NCBI GenBank assembly: GCA_045402695.1
Contig: JAWPNA010000234.1
Coordinates: forward strand, 1 to 12,294
Reading direction: 5' to 3'
Origin: JAWPNA01 sp045402695
Lineage (GTDB): Bacteria; Acidobacteriota; Polarisedimenticolia; JACPZX01; DASXTC01
Length of the DNA: 12,294 nt
The position numbers were made by a program, and so were the translations under genes. Every line of letters starts with the position of its first letter. The stretch's first letter is position 1. Below the pieces are notes generated by a model. The model ran no database searches, had not been told where the DNA came from, and was given only the letters and a program-made list of their open reading frames with translations. This document shows positions 1 through 6,850 of this stretch, piece after piece.

Positions 1-2
1 GC

Positions 3-467
3 GTCGCCGATCTTCTGAAGAGCAACGATATCCCGGTGATCTTCGGCCCAGTGCTGAGCGACTCGTTCCGACGCGACGAGCCGTACGACACCGCGTACGC
101 CACGCCTCTCATGCTCCACTCCGCCGGCGTGCGCTTTTGCATCACCAACGGCGGAGGGGAGTTCGGCGCCGCCACCACGCGCAATCTCCCCTACCAGGCG
201 GCGATGGCCGCCGCGTTCGGCCTGCCGCGCGAGGCGGCGCTCAAGGCGGTGACGCTCTATCCTGCGCAGATCCTCGGCGTGGACCAAAGGCTCGGGTCGA
301 TCGAGGTGGGCAAGAGTGCGAGTCTGATCGTCACCGATGGCGATCCGCTCGAGATCCGGACGCACGTCGTGAAGGAGTTCATCGACGGCCGGCCGGTGGA
401 TCTGTCGAACAAGCACCAGAGGCTGTACGAGAAGTACCGCGGGAGGCCGAAGACGGCGGCGCGGTGA
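3..467 (+). CDS. Imidazolonepropionase-like amidohydrolase, C-terminal part (cut by window start)
   Basis: The reading frame is open from the first bases of the window, so the gene begins upstream; about 154 residues are visible. They match the end of metal-dependent hydrolases of the amidohydrolase superfamily (TIM barrel plus small beta domain): an 'IPVIFGPVL' strand, 'LPYQAAMAAAFGLPREAALKAVTLYPAQILGVDQRLGSIEVGKSA..' in two stretches, then 'LIVTDGDPLEIRTHVVKEFIDGRPV'. The 'A...T..PA.ILG...R.GSIE.GK.A.L....GDPL' pattern is the family's standard C-terminal signature. Family members hydrolyse cyclic amides, dipeptides or similar C-N bonds; the substrate here cannot be told. Where active members usually have a Thr/Gly-Asp metal ligand on the eighth strand, this protein reads 'CITNGGGEFGAATTRNLPY' (about 135-194), with no Asp. 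It may therefore be a divergent or inactive paralogue. It converges on recG, with 10 bases between the two stop codons. Family call firm, substrate unknown. Confidence 0.85.
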   Translation, partial: VADLLKSNDIPVIFGPVLSDSFRRDEPYDTAYATPLMLHSAGVRFCITNGGGEFGAATTRNLPYQAAMAAAFGLPREAALKAVTLYPAQILGVDQRLGSIEVGKSASLIVTDGDPLEIRTHVVKEFIDGRPVDLSNKHQRLYEKYRGRPKTAAR

Positions 468-477
468 CCCGCTCGCA

Positions 478-2610
478 TCACCCGACGTCCATCATTCCGA
501 TCCGGGCGCCCCACTGGCGCTTCATGTGATCGAGCAAGGGCCCGTGGCGCGTGGCGCCTCGCTCCTTCTCCGCGCGGATCTCGGACAGGATCGCCAGCGC
601 CTCGCGCCGCGCATCCTCCAGCAGGGCAAGGTCGCGGATGATGTTGCCGATCCGGATCTCGGGCAGCCCCGACTGGCGCGTGCCCATGAACTCGCCGGGG
701 CCGCGCATCTCGAGGTCCTTTTCCGCGATGCGGAACCCGTCGGCGGATTCCTCCATCACACGGAGCCGCGCGCGGGCTTCCTCGGAGAGATCCTCGCCGT
801 GCACGAGGACGCAGTGCGAGACGTGGCTCGACCGCCCCACCCGACCGCGGAGCTGGTGGAGCTGGCTGAGGCCGAACCGCTCCGCGTGCTCCACCACCAT
901 GACCGTGGCGTTGGGGACGTCGATCCCCACTTCGATGACGGTGGTGGCCACCAGCACGTCGAGCCCGCCGGCCGCGAACCGCTTCATGACCTCGTCGCGT
1001 TCCTCGGGCTTGAGCCTGCCGTGCACCAGGCCCACCCTGAGATCGCGAAATGTCTTCTTCGAGAGATCTTCGTGCATCTTCACCGCGGCGCGCAGGTCGG
1101 TCTTCTCAGACTCCTCCACCAGCGGCAGCACGATGTAGGCCTGCCGGCCCTGCCGCACCTGCTCCCGGATGAAGTCGTAGATCCTGGGCCGGGCGCTCTC
1201 GTCCCTCAAGTGCGTCTTGATGGGGCGCCGCCCCGGCGGCAGCTCGTCGATCACCGAGAGGTCCAAGTCGCCGTACAATGTGAGAGCCAACGAGCGTGGG
1301 ATTGGCGTGGCGGTCATCACCAGGACATCGGGCGAGGTGCTCGACGGACCCTTGCCTCGCAGGGCGGCCCGCTGCACGACGCCGAACCGGTGCTGCTCGT
1401 CGATCACCACGACGCCGAGATCCTTGAAGACCACCGTCTCCTGGATGAGGGCATGGGTGCCGATCACGATCTGCACGTACCCCTCCTCGATCGCCCGCAG
1501 AGCTGGGCGCCGCTGCGCCGCGGTCATCGCCCCCGTCAGGAGCTGCACCCGGTAGCGCCCCTTCGCGAGCAGCGCCGAGATGCCGCGCGAGTGCTGCTCG
1601 GCCAGGATCTCGGTGGGGGCCATCAACGCCGCCTGCCGCCCGTTCTCCACGGCCAGGAGCATCGCCAGCGTCGCGACGATGGTCTTGCCCGAGCCGACGT
1701 CTCCCTGGAGCAGCCTGTTCATCGGGCGCCGTGACGTCAGGTCGGAGACGATCTCCTTGAAGGCGCGCCTCTGAGCTGCCGTCAGGTGAAACGGCAGCAC
1801 CGCGAGCAGCTTCTCGCGGATCTCCGGGCTGGTCTTGTACTCGATCGCCCTGCGCTCCTCCTCCTGCCCCGCGCGCCGCAGCCCCAGGGCGAGCTGGAGA
1901 AGGAAAAACTCCTCGAAGATGAGCCGGCGGTGGGCCTGGGAAGTTCGGGCCTGGTACTCATCGAGGAGCGCCCCTTCCGGCGGGAAATGCACCTCCCTCA
2001 GCGCGCGGCCCCGCGGCATCAGCCCCCTGCCTGCCGACAGCGAGGGAGGCAGCGGATCGGGGATCCGGTCCGGAAGGGCGGCGAAGATGTTGTGCAGAAT
2101 CGTGCGAATCATCCTCGGCGAGAGGTCGGAGAGCCTCTGGTAGATGGGCACCACGCGGCCGGTGTGAATCGCCTCGGTCCCGTCGCGCGTGATCACCTCG
2201 TACTGCGGGTTCTCCATCTGAAGGGCGCGCCCCTTGTAGCGGGAAAGGGCCGCCTCGCCGTACAGCACCACCTCGCGTCCGGTCTTGAGGATGTCGCGCA
2301 GGTAGGGCTGATTGAACCAGACCAATGACAAGCCGGCGGTCTGGTCGTCCACCAACGCTTCAAAGATCGTGAAGCCGGGCTTGCGTGTCCGCTTGAGGTT
2401 GGCCGAGAGGATCTTCCCCGAGACGGTTGCGCGATCGCCGGGGCGCAGGGATGCGATGTCGGCGAACCGGCTGCGATCCTCGTACCTGAACGGCAGGTGG
2501 AAGAGCAGGTCCTCAACCGCAGAGTACCCTTTCTGCGCCAGGACCTCGGCCTTGCGAGGTCCGACTCCCTTGACGAACTGAAGCGGTGTCTCGAGAGTCA
2601 ACGGCGGCAC
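478..2610 (-). CDS. recG: ATP-dependent DNA helicase RecG
   Basis: RecG is a cytoplasmic superfamily 2 helicase that drives branch migration and fork regression at stalled replication forks and recombination intermediates. The 710-residue length is normal for the family. Residues 1-150 form the wedge/OB-type N-terminal region, beginning with a helix-hairpin-helix-like 'FVKGVGPRKAEVLAQKG' and 'LLFHLPFRYEDRS'. The helicase core follows: HLTAAQRRA (275-283, Q-like region), Walker A GDVGSGKT (303-310), APTEILAEQH (331-340), motif II DEQHRFG (404-410), motif III TATPIPRSLALTLYGDLD (433-450), VATTVIEVGIDVPNA (554-568), and motif VI QLHQLRGRVGR (583-593). The TRG translocation motif follows around 625-648 (GFRIAEKDLEMRGPGEFMGTRQSG in substance). 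The start is GTG, chosen because GGAGAG (complement of 2617-2622) lies six bases upstream and the N-terminus aligns with the family. The gene starts 48 bases after the NHL protein gene; a strong hairpin fills that gap. All motifs look intact. Confidence 0.98.
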   Translation of the reverse strand: MPPLTLETPLQFVKGVGPRKAEVLAQKGYSAVEDLLFHLPFRYEDRSRFADIASLRPGDRATVSGKILSANLKRTRKPGFTIFEALVDDQTAGLSLVWFNQPYLRDILKTGREVVLYGEAALSRYKGRALQMENPQYEVITRDGTEAIHTGRVVPIYQRLSDLSPRMIRTILHNIFAALPDRIPDPLPPSLSAGRGLMPRGRALREVHFPPEGALLDEYQARTSQAHRRLIFEEFFLLQLALGLRRAGQEEERRAIEYKTSPEIREKLLAVLPFHLTAAQRRAFKEIVSDLTSRRPMNRLLQGDVGSGKTIVATLAMLLAVENGRQAALMAPTEILAEQHSRGISALLAKGRYRVQLLTGAMTAAQRRPALRAIEEGYVQIVIGTHALIQETVVFKDLGVVVIDEQHRFGVVQRAALRGKGPSSTSPDVLVMTATPIPRSLALTLYGDLDLSVIDELPPGRRPIKTHLRDESARPRIYDFIREQVRQGRQAYIVLPLVEESEKTDLRAAVKMHEDLSKKTFRDLRVGLVHGRLKPEERDEVMKRFAAGGLDVLVATTVIEVGIDVPNATVMVVEHAERFGLSQLHQLRGRVGRSSHVSHCVLVHGEDLSEEARARLRVMEESADGFRIAEKDLEMRGPGEFMGTRQSGLPEIRIGNIIRDLALLEDARREALAILSEIRAEKERGATRHGPLLDHMKRQWGARIGMMDVG

Positions 2611-2620
2611 GGCAATCTCT

Positions 2621-2645
2621 CCGGTCGCGAGTCTAGCGCAACCGG
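2621..2645 (-). promoter_or_regulatory. Hairpin overlapping the recG ribosome binding site
   Basis: Read on the minus strand, the arms CCGGTTGCG and CGCGACCGG enclose the 7-base loop CTAGACT. That makes nine consecutive pairs, one of them G-U in RNA. The hairpin lies between the stop codon of the NHL protein gene (2659-2661) and the recG start. The last two G's of its 3' arm are also the first two bases of the recG Shine-Dalgarno GGAGAG. No T-tract follows, so it is not a typical intrinsic terminator. It could moderate recG translation, protect the 3' end of the upstream message, or both. The pairing is seen directly; the function is inference. Confidence 0.5.
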
Positions 2646-2658
2646 CGCGCCATGATCG

Positions 2659-5600
2659 TTACTCGCAGTACCCCGGTCCCGGCACTCTCGGCTTGCCGAC
2701 GCTTTCGGTCCCGTATCCGCTGGCCCATCCTTCGTCATACTCGACGAGGTAGAAGAATGCCTCACCCTCAGGCGGGATCCCGGCGTCCTCCTTGCTCCAG
2801 GTGGTGGCGTTCTGCGAGTGGGAGTCCAGGCAGACCACCGGCCCGAGATCGATGGTGTTGGCGGTCTCGTGGAGGTTGCGCAGCTCACCGCGGATCGCGT
2901 TGTAGAAAAGAGCGCCTGGGACGGGAGCCCACTCGAGAATAGTACCTCGGTTGTTCTCCTGGACCGACACCGCCAATGGCTCGACGCCGCCGCCTTGATC
3001 GTGCGGGACGAACAGGGAAACCGTCGAAGTGGCCACGTTGCCCGAGCTGTCGGTCCCGGCGAATGTGATCTCGTAGGTCCGGCCCGTGCCGGAGCCGTCC
3101 CGTTCCGCCCGCAGGGCGAGGCCGAAATCCGGGGTCCCGATCTCCGCTCCCTGGATGTCGTCCGAGGTATTCCCGTCGCCGCCTCCAGGCGCGTCGTCCG
3201 GCTCGCTGCTCGTCGCCGAGACCAGCGCGAACGACACAGAGCCGCAGAGGTCGCTTCCGGTGACGTCGGCCGCGAAGTCAACCATGCGGTGGTTGGGCGG
3301 CCACAGGCTCACCGCCGGCGGCAGGACGAGGATGTCGGGCGGCTGCGTGTCCTCAACGGTGACCGTCACGGTGTCCGCGTCCGCGTCCCCGGCCAGGTCT
3401 GTCACCACCAGGGTGATCGTATGGAATCCCAGCGACAGCGTCACATCGAGCGTCTCGCCCGAGCCGAGGAACGTCTCCGAGGGGAGCCCCCGGTTCTCGA
3501 ACCAGTCAAACGACGCGATGTCGCTGTTCGTGCCGGGAACCGAATCGGGATCGGACGACAGCGCGCCGTCCAGATGAATCATCGCTCCCGCCGGGCCGGA
3601 GCACTCCATCTGCTGATCCGGGCCGGCGTCCGCCAGGGGAGGCTGATTGAACAGGGCGACGCGCCGCACGCGGCGGTTGTCCGTATCGGAGATGAGCGAG
3701 TTGCCGCCAGGGTCGATCGCGACTGCGCTGGGTCGGTTCAACCTGGCGCTGGTGGCCGGCCCGCCGTCACCGGCGTAGCCCCGGATCCCGTTGCCGGCGA
3801 CGGTGGAGATGATGAGGGAGCGGGTCACCTGGCGGATCCGGTTGTTGCCCGTGTCCGCGATGAAGACGTTTCCGGCTGGATCGCGGGCCACGCCCATCGG
3901 GGAGTTAAGGCACGCGAACTCGGCCCGGCCACCGTCACCGCAGAACCCAAATAAGGCCGTTCCAGAGAACGTGCCGATGCCTCGCGTGAAGGGGTTCACC
4001 TTGCGGATGCGATGGTGATCGGGAGTGGCGATGAGGACGTTGCTGGTCGCATCCTGCCCCAGGCCCGTCACCCGTCCCAGCGACGCGAGCGTGGCGGAGC
4101 TTCCATCGTCTAACTGAAACGCCGCTAGCCCATTGCCCGCGTATGTGAAGATGACCCCTCCCTGATCAACGAGCAGCCCCCTGACGCGGAAGTTGTCCCG
4201 GTCGGCGATGAGCAAGGTCGTGCCGAACACATCGAACGCGAGCGCCACCGGGTTGTTCAGGCTCGCGCTGGCCCCGGGGCCGTTGTCGCCGCTGAAGCCC
4301 TGTGTTCCATTGCCGGCCATCGTCGTGATGATGCCCGTCATCGCGTCGATTCTTCGCACCCGGTGGCTGCCGACGTCGGCGACGTAGATGTTGCCGGCAG
4401 GGTCGAGGACAAGCCCCGCGGGAGTCAGCGCCGCCTCCTCCGCGGGCCCCTCGTCGCCGCTGAAGCCGGGCTCGCCATTGCCCGCGACCGTCGTCATTAC
4501 CCGAGTCGAGGCGTCCACGCGGCGCAGGCGCCGGTTGGTCGGATCGCAGATGAACATGTTGCCCGCGGGGTCCACCGCGATCCCGGCGGGCTGGACGATG
4601 GAATTCACAGCCGGAAAGCCGTCCTCGGTGAAGCTGCCGGTGCCATTGCCCGCGATGGTCGTGATGATCCCCGTTGCCGCGTCCACCGATCGAACGCGCC
4701 GGTTCTGCGCGTCGGCGATGAGGATGTCGCCGGCGCCGCTCAGCGCGACGCCTTCGGGCAGATTGAGGCCCGTCGTCGTGGCCAAGACACCGTCTCCTGT
4801 GTAGCTCGCGGATCCGTCGCCTGCCACGGTGGCGATCATCCCCGAGCCTGCGTCCACGCGGCGAATCCGTCCGTTTTGGGTGTCCGCGATCAGGAGGTTG
4901 CCGAGGCCATCCAGCTCGACTCTCCTGGGTGCGTTGAGCTGCGCGTTCTGGGCTGGGATGCCGTCGCCGTTGAAGCCGTTGAAGCCGGTCCCGGCGAAGG
5001 TTGTGATGATGCCGGTCATCGAGTCCACGCGGCGCACGCGGCCGGCGAGCTGGGAGATGAACAGATTCCCGTTGCCGTCCAGGGCTATCCCTGTGGGCTG
5101 GCCCACGCCGGCGGCGGTGGCCGGGCCGCCGTCGCCGGACGACGCGCTGGACCCGGTTCCCGCCACGGTCATGATGACGCCGGTCGTCGCATTCACCCGC
5201 CGCACGCGGTGATTGAATCTGTCCGCGATGAGAAGATTGCCCACGCCGTCCAACGTGATGTCGGCAGGTTGGTTGAGACTGGCGGCCGTCGCCGCCCCGC
5301 CGTCGCCGTTGAAGGCGAAAGATCCCGTGCCCGCGACCGTGGTGATGATGCCTGTGGCGCGGTTCACCTTGCGCACACGATGCGTGCCCGAGTCGCTGAT
5401 GTAGAGATTGTCCTGGCCGTCCAGTACGAGGCCCGAGACCGCGAGAAAAGTGGCGTTTGTGGCCGGCCCTCCATCCCCCACCGGTATCACGAAAATACCC
5501 CCGGCAACCTGCGTCGGCCCGCCTCCGGCGTAGGTCGTGAGCTGGCCGGCCGGATCGATCTTGTAGACGCGGCCGTCGTCTCCGATGAACAGGTTCCCCT

Positions 5601-5769
5601 GGCTGTCCACGGCAACGGCGGCCGGGTTGACGGCCGTCTGAAGCGCGGGGACGCCGTTGGGTCCTCCACCCGCCACCGTCCTGATCGTGGGCGTCTGGGC
5701 GAGAACTGCGGACACCGTTGCGGATGCGGCCATGATCACATACAGGAAACGACGGGGGGCGCGGTTCAT
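2659..5769 (-). CDS. Secreted NHL-repeat beta-propeller protein with PKD-like domain
   Basis: This 1036-residue exported protein has no assignable enzymatic role. A signal peptide is clear: MNRAPRRF, a hydrophobic stretch to about residue 23, and a likely cut after Ala24 in VLA|QTP. Residues 46-706 hold twelve NHL-type blades of about 55 residues. A PKD-like domain follows at about 709-807 (PLADAGPDQQ, LDGALSSDPD, FHTITLVVTDLAGD). Next is a beta domain at 808-922 with 'LWPPNHRMV', as in HYR-like modules, then a fibronectin-III-like segment at about 929-1036 ending GYGTESVGKPR and GPGYCE. Such proteins usually bind ligands or other proteins at the cell surface. ATG start with AGGGAG (complement of 5776-5781) six bases upstream. 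It lies downstream of the peptidase/propeller pair after a 121-base gap that carries a promoter candidate. Cys610/Cys620 and Cys980/Cys1035 could form disulfides. Architecture is confident, function unknown. Confidence 0.9.
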   Translation of the reverse strand: MNRAPRRFLYVIMAASATVSAVLAQTPTIRTVAGGGPNGVPALQTAVNPAAVAVDSQGNLFIGDDGRVYKIDPAGQLTTYAGGGPTQVAGGIFVIPVGDGGPATNATFLAVSGLVLDGQDNLYISDSGTHRVRKVNRATGIITTVAGTGSFAFNGDGGAATAASLNQPADITLDGVGNLLIADRFNHRVRRVNATTGVIMTVAGTGSSASSGDGGPATAAGVGQPTGIALDGNGNLFISQLAGRVRRVDSMTGIITTFAGTGFNGFNGDGIPAQNAQLNAPRRVELDGLGNLLIADTQNGRIRRVDAGSGMIATVAGDGSASYTGDGVLATTTGLNLPEGVALSGAGDILIADAQNRRVRSVDAATGIITTIAGNGTGSFTEDGFPAVNSIVQPAGIAVDPAGNMFICDPTNRRLRRVDASTRVMTTVAGNGEPGFSGDEGPAEEAALTPAGLVLDPAGNIYVADVGSHRVRRIDAMTGIITTMAGNGTQGFSGDNGPGASASLNNPVALAFDVFGTTLLIADRDNFRVRGLLVDQGGVIFTYAGNGLAAFQLDDGSSATLASLGRVTGLGQDATSNVLIATPDHHRIRKVNPFTRGIGTFSGTALFGFCGDGGRAEFACLNSPMGVARDPAGNVFIADTGNNRIRQVTRSLIISTVAGNGIRGYAGDGGPATSARLNRPSAVAIDPGGNSLISDTDNRRVRRVALFNQPPLADAGPDQQMECSGPAGAMIHLDGALSSDPDSVPGTNSDIASFDWFENRGLPSETFLGSGETLDVTLSLGFHTITLVVTDLAGDADADTVTVTVEDTQPPDILVLPPAVSLWPPNHRMVDFAADVTGSDLCGSVSFALVSATSSEPDDAPGGGDGNTSDDIQGAEIGTPDFGLALRAERDGSGTGRTYEITFAGTDSSGNVATSTVSLFVPHDQGGGVEPLAVSVQENNRGTILEWAPVPGALFYNAIRGELRNLHETANTIDLGPVVCLDSHSQNATTWSKEDAGIPPEGEAFFYLVEYDEGWASGYGTESVGKPRVPGPGYCE
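3652..5634 (-). repeat. Twelve NHL repeats (protein-level) within the propeller gene
   Basis: Residues 46-706 repeat a unit of about 55 residues: 'LN.P.G.A.D..GNLLIAD..NHRVRRVD..TGIITTVAGNG....F.GDGGPA..A'. I count twelve, starting near residues 48, 110, 166, 223, 278, 336, 391, 448, 504, 564, 621 and 678. The first blade has a shortened 'GDDGRVYKID' form followed by an atypical insertion (84-108). Blades 9 and 10 are the most degenerate. Twelve blades would make two six-bladed propellers, or one large or open ring. Units are similar but not identical in DNA, so this is old duplication, not a recent tandem array. Confidence 0.85.
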
Positions 5770-5839
5770 GAAGTTCTCCCTATGGCGAAGTGGACGTCTC
5801 GTGCCCGTGGAGGGGGGAGCGACCTGATTCGTAGTGCCT

Positions 5840-5869
5840 CTTGTACTCCAGGCGCCGGTAGCGTGTCAA
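5840..5869 (-). promoter_or_regulatory. Candidate sigma-70-type promoter for the NHL-repeat gene
   Basis: On the minus strand a perfect -35 box TTGACA (complement of 5864-5869) is followed, after 18 bases, by TACAAG (complement of 5840-5845), which matches TATAAT at four of six positions. It lies about 70 bases upstream of the ATG at 5769, inside the 121-base gap after the phytase-like gene, so the NHL gene need not depend on readthrough. The -35 is convincing. The -10 lacks the conserved final T and the 18-base spacer is one over the usual optimum. The rest of the gap holds a C/G-rich run and the AGGGAG ribosome binding site. Confidence 0.5.
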
Positions 5870-5890
5870 GATGCAGGACCGGAGCCAATT

Positions 5891-6850
5891 TCATTGGGCC
5901 GGAAAGAACCTCAGCAACGCCGCACGGCCGCCCCCGAGGGAGCGCGAGAACCGCCCGTTGCTGTCCACGGCGAGGTACAGAATGCGCTCGTCGTCCACGG
6001 CGATTCCCTCGACTTGGTGAAAGTCGAGTCCGGCGTAATCGAGCGCGTTCTCCGTGACGGCGAAGTTGAACACTCCCAGCAGGTGGAGCTCCGGCGGCCG
6101 CGCCTTGCCAGGCGCATCGGGCGCAAGCTCCACCTCGACCACTTGCTGGCTGGACCTGCCCACTAGGAGGAGGTGGCCCGTCGCGGCGTCGTAGGTCGCG
6201 GCGGAAAGGTCGGGGCCCACCTCCTTCGGGAGCTTCAGCGTGACGCGGTGACCCAGCGTGGCCGCCTCGCACGGGTTCGCCGGCAGCTCAAAGAGGTAGG
6301 CGGCCCGCGGCTCGCGCTCCCGCCCGACGAACAGGCGACCGCCCGGCAGCGCCGCCAGCGCCTCGATCCCGCAGTTGGGGCGCCCGATGAGGCAGGTACC
6401 CGCGACGCCGCTCTGCCACACCGCGCAGGCGTGCCGCGGGAAGGGCTGCAGGACGAAGAGCGATCCCGTCGTCTCGTTGGCCAGGAGCACCTCCCCTCCC
6501 GGCAGCGACGTCATCGCCTCGAGATCCGTGGTCGCGGGCAACCCGACAGGGTCCCACGATTCGACCTTGAGGATCCTCCCGCGCGATCCTTCCAGCTCCA
6601 GACGGTACACCTTGCGAAGCGAGTCGCTCACGGTGTAGAGCGAACCGCCGACCAGCAGCAGGTCGGAGGGCTCGGTGATCTCCGGGATCGCGTCGATCCT
6701 GACCCGCGAGGATTCCGCGGGAGTGTCACGCCACAGCGCGGTGATGGCCGGAGGACGAGGCGCGGGCGCGGGATCCGCTTCAGGGCCGCCGGCGCCGCCT
6801 GCCCCCGCGATGAGCGCAAGCAGCGCGGCGGTCCCGGCGAGCCGCATCAC
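5891..6850 (-). CDS. Exported phytase-like / SdiA-regulated-like beta-propeller protein
   Basis: This 319-residue protein begins with a short signal-peptide-like stretch (LAGTAALLALIAGAGGA, about residues 4-20). No lipobox Cys is present, so it is probably periplasmic or secreted rather than a lipoprotein. It has repeated blade-like units typical of the esterase-like/phytase-like and SdiA-regulated propeller families: 'TTDLEAMTSLPGGEVLLANE' (107-126), 'GIEALAALPGGRLFVGRERE' (161-180), 'SAATYDAATGHLLLVGRSS' (216-234) and 'HQVEGIAVDDERILYLAVDSN' (278-298). The acidic D-L-E / I-E / V-E-G positions are the hallmark of that superfamily. Four cysteines (142, 153, 160, 194) could form two disulfides. 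Enzyme activity, including phosphatase activity, is unproven. The gene begins GTGATG, and the upstream peptidase stop TGA overlaps it whether GTG (4-base overlap) or ATG (1-base overlap) is used. There is no clear ribosome binding site, so translation is probably coupled. Confidence 0.75.
   Translation of the reverse strand: MMRLAGTAALLALIAGAGGAGGPEADPAPAPRPPAITALWRDTPAESSRVRIDAIPEITEPSDLLLVGGSLYTVSDSLRKVYRLELEGSRGRILKVESWDPVGLPATTDLEAMTSLPGGEVLLANETTGSLFVLQPFPRHACAVWQSGVAGTCLIGRPNCGIEALAALPGGRLFVGREREPRAAYLFELPANPCEAATLGHRVTLKLPKEVGPDLSAATYDAATGHLLLVGRSSQQVVEVELAPDAPGKARPPELHLLGVFNFAVTENALDYAGLDFHQVEGIAVDDERILYLAVDSNGRFSRSLGGGRAALLRFFPAQ

Noticed and set aside
463..482. Inverted pair GGTGA/TCACC spanning the two convergent stop codons, as a possible bidirectional terminator
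   Set aside because: Three of the five pairs arise automatically from two facing TGA stops. The stem is too short and there is no T-tract.
526..1734. A 402-codon open frame on the plus strand opposite recG
   Set aside because: It is antisense to an intact recG. Its translation is rich in His, Arg and Ala with no recognisable motif, as expected for shadow frames in GC-rich DNA.
2629..2634. TAGACT on the minus strand as a -10 box for recG
   Set aside because: It matches TATAAT at only four positions, no acceptable -35 lies 16-18 bases upstream, and it sits in the hairpin loop.
3652..5634. Regular repeats of about 165 bases that could suggest a tandem array or CRISPR-like structure
   Set aside because: The period is explained by the NHL blades of one protein. 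Units diverge in DNA and have no identical repeat/unique spacer pattern.
4363..6057. A 564-codon open frame on the plus strand opposite the NHL gene
   Set aside because: Its internal periodicity simply mirrors the NHL repeats on the other strand. It also crosses the promoter and start of the NHL gene and runs into the phytase-like gene.
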